Origin: Acidobacteriota bacterium
Lineage (GTDB): Bacteria; Acidobacteriota; Terriglobia; Terriglobales; Acidobacteriaceae
Reading direction: 5' to 3'
NCBI GenBank assembly: GCA_021785495.1
Contig: JAJYFB010000002.1
Coordinates: 1 to 64,000, forward strand
DNA length: 64,000 nt
In this document: positions 1 through 8,794 of the stretch, piece by piece
Numbering within the stretch: position 1 is the stretch's first letter
Layout of the letters: the number at the start of each line of letters is the position of its first letter
The notes under the pieces: generated by a model
Database searches by the model: none
What the model saw: only the letters and a program-made list of their open reading frames with translations
What the model was told of the DNA's origin: nothing
Position numbers and translations under genes: made by a program

Positions 1-43
1 CGGTAAATGCGAAGTGCAGCCGGTGAATCGTCTCGGCGTTCAT
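1..43 (-). CDS. N-terminal 14 residues of a cytochrome bd oxidase subunit I-like protein (cut by window edge)
   Basis: The reverse strand has ATG at position 43 preceded by AGGAGG seven bases upstream. The visible residues are MNAETIHRLHFAFT. CydA proteins typically begin with a short stretch followed by an (H/D)R(I/L)(Q/H)FAFT segment that leads into the first membrane helix, so subunit I of a quinol-oxidising cytochrome bd is the best guess. Only 14 residues are visible, so the call rests on the motif and the very good ribosome-binding site. The gene diverges from the two response-regulator genes across about 226 bases that hold no other gene I recognise. Confidence 0.45.
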   Translation of the reverse strand, partial: MNAETIHRLHFAFT

Positions 44-269
44 CAACAAGCCTCCTGCCCGGGACGCACCGGGCGGCCGCAATCAGAATACGCTTTTTGA
101 TTCGAGGCGACACAGAGGAAACGGCTCCACGCGCCCGCAGAGCCGCGGGCGGCGGCGGCGCTCATCGCGGCAAAAAGCAGTATCTATTTGCTGCGGGCAA
201 GGCCCTGTTTCGTGGCCAGACTCGCGCGGCGGCGCCTTTGCAGATTTTTTCCCTGCAGCCGATGGCGCG

Positions 270-1100
270 ATGCACACTGAATGGATGGACGCACATCTCC
301 GGCGCAACGCGCCGCTCGCAGTTCTGCTGATTGAGGACGATCCGGTTGGACGTGCCATCATCGCGACGCTTCTGGCCGCACTGGGCTGCACGGTAGACGC
401 CGTGGCGAGCGGCGAGGAGGCACTGGCCCGAAGGATGACCGCCGCCGGCCACCCGGAAGCCCTCGCGCCCGACGCAATCCTGATGGACGCGCAGATGCCC
501 GGCCTGAGCGGCTGCGCATTGATCGCCGCACTGCGCGCCCGCAGCTTCGCTTCCATCTACGTGGTCAGCGCCAGCCCGCCCGCGCCGGAGATCATGGCCG
601 CCGCCGATGGTTTTCTGCAGAAACCCTTCGACGCCGCGGCCCTCGCGCAGCTTCTCGATCGCTGCCAATCCGCACCCGGGCCGTCGCTGCTCGACGGAGC
701 CGATCCGGCGATCGACGCCGCGGTGCTGGCCCAGTTTCGCGCGCTGATGCCCGAGCCGGCCGTGCGCGAGATCTACGAGCAGGTCGTCGCCGATCTCGAC
801 CGCCGTATCGGCCTGCTCGCCGCAGCCTTCGCCCAGGACGATCAGGCCGAGGCCCGCCGCATTGGCCACGCCATCAAGGGCGGCTGCGGCATGGCCGGAG
901 CCGTCGAGGCCGCGCGTCTGGGCGCGCTCGTCGAAGCCTGGGACCGCAAGACCGGGGATAACCAACTGGATGACAGCGGGCGTTTCCTGCGCGATTTGCG
1001 CGCCGCGGCCCGGCGCTTACGGAATATGCTGAATGCGGAGATGTTTGCTTCGTCCGCCGCCGCGCCCGCTGCGCGGCAGAGCCGGAGCGGAGAACAATAG
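270..1100 (+). CDS. Response regulator receiver domain fused to a C-terminal Hpt domain
   Basis: This 276-residue protein has a receiver domain at about residues 15-130, with the acidic pair IEDD near residue 22 and the probable phospho-acceptor Asp73 in DAILMDAQMPG; Lys118 in LQKPF is the conserved receiver lysine. After a short linker an Hpt domain follows at about 150-265, with the predicted phospho-His200 in RRIGHAIKGGCGMAG. It should therefore accept phosphate on Asp and relay it through His within a phosphorelay, without DNA binding of its own. It lies five bases upstream of a LuxR-type response regulator, so the two are probably co-transcribed and may act in one relay. No histidine kinase is in the window. 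The start is uncertain: Met6 (position 285) is an alternative and neither start has a strong Shine-Dalgarno. Confidence 0.85.
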   Translation: MHTEWMDAHLRRNAPLAVLLIEDDPVGRAIIATLLAALGCTVDAVASGEEALARRMTAAGHPEALAPDAILMDAQMPGLSGCALIAALRARSFASIYVVSASPPAPEIMAAADGFLQKPFDAAALAQLLDRCQSAPGPSLLDGADPAIDAAVLAQFRALMPEPAVREIYEQVVADLDRRIGLLAAAFAQDDQAEARRIGHAIKGGCGMAGAVEAARLGALVEAWDRKTGDNQLDDSGRFLRDLRAAARRLRNMLNAEMFASSAAAPAARQSRSGEQ

Positions 1101-1105
1101 ACGCG

Positions 1106-1771
1106 ATGGATCGAACGATTCGAATTGTTCTGGCCGACGACCACCCGGTTGTCCGCGTTGGCGTGCGCAACATGCTGGCGGCCATGGAGGGTTTCGCGGT
1201 GGTCGGCGAAGCCGCCGACGGCGACGAGGCCATCACCGAAACTCTCGACAAGCAGCCGGACATTCTGCTTCTCGACGTGACGATGCCGCGCCTTCCGGGC
1301 CTGGACGCGATGCGCGCCATCGTGAACGGGCCCTCCACGGCCAAAATTCTGCTGCTGACCTCGACCATCACCTCGCAGCAGATCATCGAAGCGCTGCAGA
1401 TCGGCGCCCGCGGCATCGTCCACAAGGACGCGCTGGCCAGCCACCTGCAAACCGCCATTCGCACGGTTCACACGGGCGACTACTGGATCGGCGGCCGGCG
1501 CGTGGTCAATCTGGTTTCCGCCCTGCACGAGCTGATGCAGCAGGCCGCCGCGCCGCAGCACAAAACCTACGGCCTGACCCCGCGCGAACTCGATGTGGTC
1601 GGCTGCATCGTCGAGGGCTGCTCCAATCGTGACATCGCCAGGCAGTTCAGCCTGAGCGAAGAGACCGTCAAGCGCCACCTGTCGAACATCTTCGACAAAA
1701 CCGGCGTCTCCACGCGCCTCGAACTGGCTCTGTTCGCCATCGCGCATCATCTGGTCACGCCGCAGGCCTGA
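1106..1771 (+). CDS. NarL/LuxR-family DNA-binding response regulator
   Basis: The 221 residues form a standard two-domain regulator. The receiver domain (about 1-125) has the acidic pocket LADDHP, phospho-acceptor Asp57 in LLLDVTMPRLPG and a conserved lysine in the IVHKDALASHL segment. The C-terminal LuxR helix-turn-helix (about 153-215) has GLTPRELDVVGCIVEG and the recognition helix region SEETVKRHLSNIFDKTG. It would bind promoters as a phosphorylation-driven dimer. It sits five bases after the receiver-Hpt gene, so the pair is likely one operon. The cognate kinase is not in the window and the target genes cannot be told from sequence. Confidence 0.9.
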   Translation: MDRTIRIVLADDHPVVRVGVRNMLAAMEGFAVVGEAADGDEAITETLDKQPDILLLDVTMPRLPGLDAMRAIVNGPSTAKILLLTSTITSQQIIEALQIGARGIVHKDALASHLQTAIRTVHTGDYWIGGRRVVNLVSALHELMQQAAAPQHKTYGLTPRELDVVGCIVEGCSNRDIARQFSLSEETVKRHLSNIFDKTGVSTRLELALFAIAHHLVTPQA

Positions 1772-1913
1772 GCCGCAAGGGCGAAGTTGCTCGTCGCATC
1801 CTGCCGCGGCCTCCATGTACGATGGGAGAGAATTGCCGGAGCGCCGGGCGCTGGCGTGGCTCGTCCTGCGCAGGCCGCCGGCCCGATCACTCCGCCCGTT
1901 TCGAGGTGAGCGC

Positions 1914-2366
1914 GTGGGAGAACTGAGCAGAATCGGCATCGCTCTCGACTCCGAACTTCTGGAGCGGTTTGACCGCTCCATCGCCAAGAGCGGCTACACC
2001 AACCGTTCCGAGGCCTTTCGCGACCTGATCCGCGACCGGCTGGTCCGCGAGCGCACGGCCGCCTCCGGCGCAACGGTCGTCGGTTCGGTCACGCTCATCT
2101 ACAATCATCACGCCTCGGGCATCAGCGAAAAACTGACCGAAGTGCAGCATGCGCACCACGACCTTGTCGTCTCCACCACGCACGCCCATCTCGACCTCGA
2201 TTCCTGCCTCGAAGTTCTGATCGTCCACGGCAAGGCCGAGCGCGTCGAACGCTTCGCCGACCTGCTCATCGGCCTGAAGGGCGTCGCGCATGGCCGGCTG
2301 GTGATGACCGTTCCCTCGCTCGACGCCGGGGCTGCGCACCGTCCCGCGCATCCCCGCGGCCATTAG
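1914..2366 (+). CDS. nikR: Nickel-responsive transcriptional regulator NikR
   Basis: The product is a ribbon-helix-helix repressor fused to an ACT-like nickel-binding domain; NikR represses nickel uptake genes when Ni(II) is bound. The start chosen is GTG at 1914 (150 residues), because family members begin with a segment like GELSRIGIALDSELL and GAGGTGAG lies just upstream; the open frame extends 33 codons further but those lack family character. The DNA-binding part is residues 1-45 (YTNRSEAFRDLIRD). The high-affinity nickel ligands are all present with canonical spacing: His79, His90, His92 and Cys98, matching His76/His87/His89/Cys95 of E. coli NikR. No nickel transporter gene adjoins it. 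The histidine-containing tail (HRPAHPRGH) is unusual. Confidence 0.93.
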   Translation: MGELSRIGIALDSELLERFDRSIAKSGYTNRSEAFRDLIRDRLVRERTAASGATVVGSVTLIYNHHASGISEKLTEVQHAHHDLVVSTTHAHLDLDSCLEVLIVHGKAERVERFADLLIGLKGVAHGRLVMTVPSLDAGAAHRPAHPRGH

Positions 2367-2506
2367 ACGGCGTCAACATGCAGTTCAATCAGGCGGTTAC
2401 GGGGTCGTAATCTTCATCGTGTTACATTTGACTTTCCGGCAAATCAGGTATTTAATTCTCCTGTCTGCGCGAATGTAAACGATCTCATACTCAAATCAAG
2501 CATGGC

Positions 2507-4573
2507 ATGAGGACAACTCGTATGATGCGGAAACCACATTTCTATCGTTCAGCGTTGGCGGCAATCACACTGGTTTTGAGTGGATGCTCGGGATCGAAGC
2601 TGCCCATTTCCGTCACCTTGTCTCCTGCTACCGCCCAAGCCATCGATCAGGGGTCGTCGGCGACTTCGGTGACGATCATGGCGTATGTGACAAACGATAC
2701 GTATTTCCAAGGGGTCACATGGAGTCTGAGCGGTTCGGGCTCGCTCGTCAGTCAAAATAGCTCATGGGCGACGTACAATGCTCCCACCTCGCCTCTTGCC
2801 AGCGGACAGAAGGTCACGGTAACCGCCACATCCGTGGGGGATCCAAGCAAGACAGCCTCGTTGACGATTACCGTCAATCCCCAGCCATCGATTTCCGGGT
2901 TATGGGGCCAGGCGCTTGCCAGCGGGACGGTGGGCACGTCATATAGCGAGACGGTTTCCGTCGCAGGCGGGACGGCTCCATTCCAGTGGAGCATCGACAA
3001 TCAAGCCGGCATGGCCAGCGCTTTGCCAGACGGATTGACGCTTGACGCCAGCACCGGAACGATCAGCGGAACGCCCGCTGCGGCAGGTACGTGGGACTTC
3101 AGTGTAAATACGACCGACGCCAAGGGGATGAACGCCCTGCAGAATTTCAGCATCGCAATCAATCCGCAACCGACGGCTGTGGCCGGCAATCCAGTGCCGT
3201 TTCTGAACCAGTCGCTCACGCCAACCGCCGTTGCGCCCGGCGGTCCGCAATTTACGCTGAATGTAAGCGGAACGGGCTTTATTTCCAGCTCGGTCATCGA
3301 TTGGAACGGCGCACCCCTCACAACGCAGTTCGTCGATGGCCAGCATCTGACCGCGCTTGTGCCCGCGGCGAATATTGCTGCGGCAGAGACCGCCTTGGTA
3401 ACCGTTGTCAGCCCGGCTCCAGGCGGTGGCGCGTCGAACGCGGTCAACTTTCAGGTGGGCGCTCCGCAGACGATGGTACGTTTTGCGAGCGCTGTAACGT
3501 TCACGCCAAAGACCTCCGAGTTGTTTGCTTTGGCGGTTGCCGATTTCAACCAGGATGGAAAGCCGGACCTTGCGATTGGCGGCAATGAGCTCGATGTGGA
3601 ACTCGGCAATGGCGACGGTACATTCAAGACCGCCCCCGGCTCTCCGGAACAGATGCAGTGTCCTGCTTTCGACGGATCGTGCGAACAGGGAGTCACCAGT
3701 TTGACAGTGGGCGATTTCAATCACAGCGGTCATCTCGGACTCGCGGTCCCGATCCCCATGAGCACGGGGATCGATATACTTCTGGGAAATGGGGACGGAA
3801 CGTTGTCGCCTTCGTCGGCGGGCAATGCATACACGCAGGGATATTCACTCGCGGCGCAAACAGCCGATTTCAGCGCCGACGGCAACCTGGGCCTGGCAAT
3901 CCTGAATGGCGCGTCCGCGGGAATAATAAGTTTCGATCTGGGATACGGGGATGGGGCGTTCAACCAAGCGGGAAGCATCACTCTGAACAACGGGAACTTC
4001 TTCCCGGATGCATTGGCCGTAGGCGATTTCAACGGCGACGGCAAGCTGGATCTTGCTTTGGCAAGTTCGGGAACAAAAACATACCCGTATTCGGGCGTTG
4101 ACATCTTGCTTGGGAACGGCTACGGAGGATTCGCGCCCGCGAATGGCGCACCGGTTTCTGCCGGCCAATCCCTCTCTGCAATTGTCGTTGGGGATTTCAA
4201 CGGCGATGGAAAACAGGATTTGGCTGTGGCCGATTCCGCGGGCAACGCGGTTCTCGTTTTACTGGGCAATGGCGATGGAACATTCCAGACGCCGATCACG
4301 ATTCCCGTCGGTAACCAACCCTGGGCATTAGTCGAGGGAGATTTGAATAACGACGGGAAGCTCGATCTCGCCGTAGCCAACTATGGCGATAACACGGTCA
4401 CGCTTCTGCTCGGCAATGGCGACGGAACCTTTACCGAGGCGGCAGGGTCTCCTTATCCGGTGGGAATGAACCCGAGTCAGATTGTCGCCGCCGATTTCAA
4501 CGGGGATGGCAAGCTCGATCTCGCCGTAGGCAACAGTGGCGACAACACGGTATCGATCCTGCTGCAACAATAA
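2507..4573 (+). CDS. Secreted lipoprotein with putative Ig-like, IPT/TIG and FG-GAP (VCBS) repeats
   Basis: This 688-residue protein starts with a lipoprotein signal (hydrophobic ITLVL then lipobox LSGC, Cys27). It continues with a Ser/Thr-rich Ig-like region (about 30-125), a putative-Ig module typical of 'GLTLDASTGTISGTP' sequences (about 130-235), an IPT/TIG-like module (about 240-325) and seven FG-GAP/VCBS-type units (about 340-688) with variants of DFNGDGKLDLA, an Asp-rich calcium-binding loop. Such repeats fold as a beta-propeller and usually mediate surface adhesion or ligand binding. Two of the seven loops are degenerate (DFNHSGHLGLA, DFSADGNLGLA) and may not bind calcium. No catalytic domain is visible. 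ATGs at 2522 and 2525 are alternative starts. It ends in a hairpin shared with the convergent glycosyltransferase. Confidence 0.85.
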   Translation: MRTTRMMRKPHFYRSALAAITLVLSGCSGSKLPISVTLSPATAQAIDQGSSATSVTIMAYVTNDTYFQGVTWSLSGSGSLVSQNSSWATYNAPTSPLASGQKVTVTATSVGDPSKTASLTITVNPQPSISGLWGQALASGTVGTSYSETVSVAGGTAPFQWSIDNQAGMASALPDGLTLDASTGTISGTPAAAGTWDFSVNTTDAKGMNALQNFSIAINPQPTAVAGNPVPFLNQSLTPTAVAPGGPQFTLNVSGTGFISSSVIDWNGAPLTTQFVDGQHLTALVPAANIAAAETALVTVVSPAPGGGASNAVNFQVGAPQTMVRFASAVTFTPKTSELFALAVADFNQDGKPDLAIGGNELDVELGNGDGTFKTAPGSPEQMQCPAFDGSCEQGVTSLTVGDFNHSGHLGLAVPIPMSTGIDILLGNGDGTLSPSSAGNAYTQGYSLAAQTADFSADGNLGLAILNGASAGIISFDLGYGDGAFNQAGSITLNNGNFFPDALAVGDFNGDGKLDLALASSGTKTYPYSGVDILLGNGYGGFAPANGAPVSAGQSLSAIVVGDFNGDGKQDLAVADSAGNAVLVLLGNGDGTFQTPITIPVGNQPWALVEGDLNNDGKLDLAVANYGDNTVTLLLGNGDGTFTEAAGSPYPVGMNPSQIVAADFNGDGKLDLAVGNSGDNTVSILLQQ

Positions 4574-4597
4574 CGCCGGCAAGTCCATGCCGGCGTT
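4572..4597. terminator. Bidirectional terminator hairpin between convergent genes
   Basis: AACGCCGGCA (4572-4581) and TGCCGGCGTT (4588-4597) form a perfect 10-bp stem with a six-base loop. It overlaps the stop of the FG-GAP lipoprotein gene and abuts the stop of the convergent glycosyltransferase. The flanking A and T residues give a short U-tract in both directions. Confidence 0.7.
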
Positions 4598-5922
4598 TAC
4601 CGGGGCAAGGCGATGCGAACGCCGCTGGCGGCTTCGATCTCCGCGTAGGATGGGCGCAGCCGTTCGCCGTCCTGGGGATCGTAGTACTGCGGGTCGGGCC
4701 GCCAGCAGAGCGTGGCGATCTCCTCGGTCCATTCTTCGCCGCGCGCCAGAGCGTGCTGCTTGAGGATGGCATTGAGCGTCCGGGAGCTTCCGACGCAATC
4801 GATGCCGTTTTCGATGGCCCATGCCCGCGGCTGGTACTGCGCCGCAGTTGCGACAAACTCGCGAATCTGCGCAGCCAGGTTTCTGTGCCGCAGCAGGCGG
4901 CCGGTCTGCGGGTTGATGAAGACGCGCGAGCCGATGGCCGCATCCTCGAAAAGGCCTACGGGCGTATTCGCAAAGAGCGATTCGACGGCGACGACGCAGG
5001 AGCCTTCGCGGCGGGAGAGCACGAGGCTGACCTTGGCGCGCGTCATGATGCTTTGCAGCTCGTCGTACGGCACGTCCTGGCGCAGCTCGAACCGGCCGGC
5101 GACGCCGTAAAGCGCCGCCTCGCGCAAAATGCTTTCCCGCGTGCGTCCCGCCTCGTCCTGGCCGACGAGCAGAATTTTGTACTCGCGCGGAAGATCGCGC
5201 AACGCGGAAAAAAAGACAAAGTGCCGCTTGAACTTGCCGAAGTTGGCGACCATCAGAATGTCGATGTCTTTCGCGCGCTCGCCTGCCTGCGGGTACAGGC
5301 GCGCATCGACCCAGTTGGAGGCGTAGAGCGGCACGGGGATATATTGCCCATCGATGCGCGGAAAGGCGTGCAGATCGCTGAGATTGCTGAGGAGGCAGAA
5401 GATCGGGGCGCGGTAAAGCCGGGGAAAAAGATAGGAAACGACCGAATGCGGCGGCGACCAGGAGGGCGCGAGAACCAGCGTGTAGCGGCGCGCGAACTCG
5501 CGCAGGTTGGCCGCCCTGGCCAGGCGCGCCATCTGATTGTCAAAGGAGACGAAGACCACGCCCTTTTCGCGCTCGCTCACGCGGCGTTTGAGCACGATGG
5601 CCTTTTGCACGGCCGCCGCTTTGTCGAAGCCGGGCAGAAACTCGGACCAGGGCACGGCTGCGGGGTCGATCGCCGGCAGGAGCCGCTCGATCGCCGCTTC
5701 CGTGCGAAGCATGGCCGCCTGCGAGGGCGCCAGCCGGGCCGCCTGGCAAAGACGATGGACGAGCCGCGCCGCATCGGCCGTGTTCGCGGCCGGAGCCGGT
5801 CGCGACTTGAGGAGAATCGACGCCGCCAGCGCGCTGCGAACGGCGGGATGATAACGCAGCAGATCTTCGGCGTGAATCCTCAGTTTGCCGAGCAACGCGC
5901 GCATCTCCCCGCTCCGGTCCAT
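4597..5922 (-). CDS. Glycosyltransferase (GT4-like)
   Basis: The 441-residue protein has a poorly conserved N-terminal half and a recognisable GT-B C-terminal half. The second Rossmann domain starts near KDIDILMVANFGKFKRH and includes KILLVGQDE and the acceptor/donor-loop region LVLSRREGSCVVAVESLFANTPVGLFED, which carries the glutamate pair seen in retaining GT4 enzymes. It should transfer a sugar from a nucleotide-sugar in the cytoplasm. It lies 30 bases downstream of an AlgD-like nucleotide-sugar dehydrogenase on the same strand, which suggests a uronic-acid-containing exopolysaccharide or capsule. The sugar specificity cannot be read from sequence. No strong Shine-Dalgarno precedes the ATG; Met7 is an alternative start. 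Confidence 0.78.
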   Translation of the reverse strand: MDRSGEMRALLGKLRIHAEDLLRYHPAVRSALAASILLKSRPAPAANTADAARLVHRLCQAARLAPSQAAMLRTEAAIERLLPAIDPAAVPWSEFLPGFDKAAAVQKAIVLKRRVSEREKGVVFVSFDNQMARLARAANLREFARRYTLVLAPSWSPPHSVVSYLFPRLYRAPIFCLLSNLSDLHAFPRIDGQYIPVPLYASNWVDARLYPQAGERAKDIDILMVANFGKFKRHFVFFSALRDLPREYKILLVGQDEAGRTRESILREAALYGVAGRFELRQDVPYDELQSIMTRAKVSLVLSRREGSCVVAVESLFANTPVGLFEDAAIGSRVFINPQTGRLLRHRNLAAQIREFVATAAQYQPRAWAIENGIDCVGSSRTLNAILKQHALARGEEWTEEIATLCWRPDPQYYDPQDGERLRPSYAEIEAASGVRIALPR

Positions 5923-5952
5923 CCGAAAAATTCACCCCGCCAACGAGAGAAC

Positions 5953-7212
5953 CTACGCAATCCGGGTCAGGTCGAGCAGCGGCAACCCGCTGGCGATCAG
6001 CCGCTCGCGCGACGCGGCGTCGGGCCTTTGCGCAATCACGAGCGCGCCGGAAAACTCGACGAGCCGATCGAGACTCTTGACCAGAAGTTTGCCGATGTGC
6101 GGCAGCGCGGAGACCACGAAACTCAGGTTCGCGCCGTAGATCTCGTCCAGTTGAATGTGCGGATCGAAGACATGCACCTCGCGGCCCTTGCCGATGAGGT
6201 GCTCGATGAGGGCGATCACCGGGCTCTCGCGCAGGTCGTCGGTTCCCTCCTTGAAGGCCAGGCCGAAGATGCCGATGCGCGGCGAGGGCAATTCAAGCGC
6301 CTGGCGGATGCCGCGCCGCAGGTGCTCCTCGTTCGCGCCGAGGACCGAATCGAGCAGCGGCAGCTTCAGGTCCAGCCGCGAGGCGCGATAGGTGAGGGCG
6401 CGCAAATCCTTGGGCAGGCACGATCCGCCGAAGGCGAAACCGGGCTTGAGATAGGCGGTCGAGATGTTCAGCTTCTTGTCAAGGCAAAGCGTGGCCATCA
6501 CCTGCGCGGGATCGGCGCCGAGGCTCGAGGCCAGCGAGCCGATCTCGTTGGCGAAGCCGATCTTGACGGCGTGGAAGGCGTTGCAGGCGTACTTGATCGT
6601 CTCGGCCGTGCGCAGCGTGACCACCGAAGCCGCGACGGGCAGCCCGGCGTAAAGATCGGCGACGGCGACGGCGGCTGCATCCGTGCTGCCGCCCACGACG
6701 AGCAGCGACGGCTCCAGGAAATCCTTGATGGCCGTGCCTTCGCGCAGAAATTCGGGGTTAGAGACGATGCTCACCTCGGGATGGCGCGCGAAGTACGTGT
6801 CGAGAATGGCCTCGCAGGAGCCGGGAAACACGGTGCTGCGGATGGTGACGGCCAGCGGCTTCGCGCGCGGGGCGAGCAGCGCGGCCATCTCGCCGCAGGC
6901 GCGGTGCATGTGGCTGAGGTCGATGTTGCCGTTGGCTTGCGAGGGCGTGCCGATGCACAGCAGCACCACGTCGGCCTCGGCGAGACGCTCGGCCGTGAGC
7001 GCGCCGGCTTGCAGGCGGCCGGCCTTGACGTTCTTCGCAATCAGATCGTCGAGTCCCGCCTCGAAGAAAGGCGAACGCGCCTGTTCGACGGAGGCGACCT
7101 TGCTGGGATCGCGATCCACGCCGTAAACGTTGTGCCCCAGCTCGGCCAGCCCTGCGGCGCTGACGCAACCGACGTAGCCAAGTCCCATCACAATCACATT
7201 CTGCTTGCTCAT
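5953..7212 (-). CDS. Nucleotide-sugar 6-dehydrogenase, AlgD/Ugd family (GDP-mannose or UDP-glucose dehydrogenase)
   Basis: The enzyme (419 residues) oxidises a nucleotide hexose to the uronic acid in two NAD+-dependent steps. The start at 7212 is chosen because MSKQNVIVMGLGYVGCVSAA places the NAD-binding GxGYVG motif at the N-terminus, as in the family; 36 codons upstream are not conserved. Visible motifs are IGTPSQANGNIDL, VSNPEFLREGTAIKDF, the helical IKYACNAFHAVKIGFANEI, and GFAFGGSCLPKD with the catalytic cysteine. Overall the sequence follows GDP-mannose dehydrogenase AlgD more closely than E. coli Ugd, but I cannot settle the substrate. It precedes a glycosyltransferase by 30 bases and diverges from two further glycosyltransferases, placing it in a polysaccharide cluster. 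Confidence 0.9.
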   Translation of the reverse strand: MSKQNVIVMGLGYVGCVSAAGLAELGHNVYGVDRDPSKVASVEQARSPFFEAGLDDLIAKNVKAGRLQAGALTAERLAEADVVLLCIGTPSQANGNIDLSHMHRACGEMAALLAPRAKPLAVTIRSTVFPGSCEAILDTYFARHPEVSIVSNPEFLREGTAIKDFLEPSLLVVGGSTDAAAVAVADLYAGLPVAASVVTLRTAETIKYACNAFHAVKIGFANEIGSLASSLGADPAQVMATLCLDKKLNISTAYLKPGFAFGGSCLPKDLRALTYRASRLDLKLPLLDSVLGANEEHLRRGIRQALELPSPRIGIFGLAFKEGTDDLRESPVIALIEHLIGKGREVHVFDPHIQLDEIYGANLSFVVSALPHIGKLLVKSLDRLVEFSGALVIAQRPDAASRERLIASGLPLLDLTRIA

Positions 7213-7337
7213 TGCGCCGCTCGATCCTCTTTCCTTCTGGCCACGTCCATCCGGGCTGAGTTTATCATGGAGACGTGGCGCGGAAATCCGCGCCGCGCTT
7301 GCCCAGCAGGGCGATCGCATGAACCATTTTTTGTTTG

Positions 7338-7450
7338 CATCGCAGGATCGCCGCGCCCCTCCGGGGCGCGAACGGTTTTTTTTCTAGCCGTCCCAGGGTT
7401 CCGCTGTGCTCCACCCTGGCTATTTTCGCCTGTCCCTACGGGACGCAACC
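7338..7450 (+). repeat. Dispersed three-hairpin repeat, copy A
   Basis: Three consecutive palindromes lie between the divergent dehydrogenase and glycosyltransferase genes: CGCGCCCCTCCGGGGCGCG (7352-7370), CCAGGGT paired with ACCCTGG (7393-7399 / 7413-7419), and GTCCCTACGGGAC (7432-7444). The same order of hairpins, with shared linkers, recurs at about 10764-10858 (reversed) and 60448-60555. It is non-coding and resembles a composite REP-type element. Confidence 0.75.
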
Positions 7451-7567
7451 GGCGGGCAGAGCAAACACGGAGTCCGTTCCGTGCTCTGGCTTCGTTCATG
7501 CGATGGTCCTGGCTTGCGCAGGCGACGACCACGGCACAGCCACCGAGGAGGATTCTCCGCACTCGCC

Positions 7568-8794
7568 ATGAAGATTCTCTGGGTATCGCCCTTCTTTCTT
7601 CATCCTACCGATCGCGGCGCCCAGATCCGCACCCTCGGCACCTTGCGCGAGTTGCACAAGCGGCACGAGATTCACTTTGCGGCGCTGAACCCGCCGCGCA
7701 ATCTCGAGGGCCCTGCGCGCAGCAATGAGTACTCCAGCCGCGCCATCGTCGAGGAGCACGCCGCTCCGGGCCGGCGCTCGCCGGCCATCGTGCCGCAGTT
7801 GCTGAAGAGTCTGGTCGATCCTGTCCCGCTGGCCGTCTCGCGCTATGCCTCGGCCGGGCTGCGGCAGAAGATCGACGCCCAGATCGCCGCCGAAAGATAT
7901 GACGCGATCGTCTGCGATTTTCTGGCCGCCGCGCCCAGTTTTTCCGATCTGCGCCGTGCGGTGCTCTTCGAGCACAACGTGGAGACGACCATCTTCGAGC
8001 GGCACGTGGAGCAGAGCCGTTCGTTTGTGAAAAGAGCCTTCTTTCGGATGCAAGCCGCCAAAATGGAGGCCTACGAGCGAACGGTTTGCCGCGCGGCCCG
8101 GCACGTCGTCGCCGTTTCGGAGATCGACGCCGCGCGCATTCGCGAGCGGTTCGGCGTCGAGCGGGTTTCGAGCGTGCGTACGGGCGTCGATCTGGAGTAC
8201 TTCGCGCGGCCAGCCGATGCGCCTCCGGCCGCAGGCATGGTCTTCTGCGGCTCGATGGACTGGCTGCCGAATGTGGACGGCGTCGTCTATTTTCTGCGAG
8301 AGATTCTGCCGCGGATTCGTGCAAAACTGCCCGACGCCGCCTTCACGATCGCCGGACGCTCGCCCGACCCGAAGGTGCTGCGCGCCGCCGAAGAGGTCGA
8401 AGGCGTCCTTGTCACCGGAAGGGTGGACGATATGCGCTCGTACCTGTGGAGAGCGAAGGTTTCCGTGGTTCCTCTGCGCATCGGCGGAGGCACGCGGCTG
8501 AAGATTTACGAGTGCATGGCGGCCGGCGTGCCCGTGGTTTCCACGCCCATCGGCGCCGAGGGCTTGCGCTACACCGATGGCGAAGACATTGTGCTCGCGG
8601 GTGATCCCCAGCTCTTTGCCGATGCATGCATTCGCCTGCTCACGAGCGAGACCGAACGCCTGGCGCTGGCGCAACGGGCGCGCGCGCGGGCCGTCGCGGA
8701 GTTCTCGTGGGAGGCGGTCAGCCGCGAGTTCGAAAGCATCCTCGCGCAGAATCCGGCCTCGGCAAGCGAGGTTTCGAGCGAGTTGAAACGATGA
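7568..8794 (+). CDS. Glycosyltransferase family 4, exopolysaccharide-type
   Basis: The 408-residue protein begins MKILWVSPFFLHPTDRGAQ, matching the N-terminal Rossmann strand and glycine loop of GT4 sugar transferases associated with EpsH/exosortase-type exopolysaccharide systems. The donor-binding half includes GMVFCGSMDWLPNVDGV, FTIAGRSPDPKV and GGGTRLKIYECMAAGVPVV, where the Ex7E-like segment and the GGGTR loop are typical. The ATG at 7568 is favoured because the frame before it runs through repeat copy A. It is translationally coupled to the next glycosyltransferase through an ATGA overlap, so both probably act on one glycan. No exosortase gene is in the window. Confidence 0.88.
   Translation: MKILWVSPFFLHPTDRGAQIRTLGTLRELHKRHEIHFAALNPPRNLEGPARSNEYSSRAIVEEHAAPGRRSPAIVPQLLKSLVDPVPLAVSRYASAGLRQKIDAQIAAERYDAIVCDFLAAAPSFSDLRRAVLFEHNVETTIFERHVEQSRSFVKRAFFRMQAAKMEAYERTVCRAARHVVAVSEIDAARIRERFGVERVSSVRTGVDLEYFARPADAPPAAGMVFCGSMDWLPNVDGVVYFLREILPRIRAKLPDAAFTIAGRSPDPKVLRAAEEVEGVLVTGRVDDMRSYLWRAKVSVVPLRIGGGTRLKIYECMAAGVPVVSTPIGAEGLRYTDGEDIVLAGDPQLFADACIRLLTSETERLALAQRARARAVAEFSWEAVSREFESILAQNPASASEVSSELKR

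Noticed and set aside
4753-7728. Forward open frame of 991 codons opposite the glycosyltransferase and AlgD-like gene
   Set aside because: It is a codon-position shadow of the reverse-strand genes; no domain or signal is visible and both reverse genes have clear motifs.
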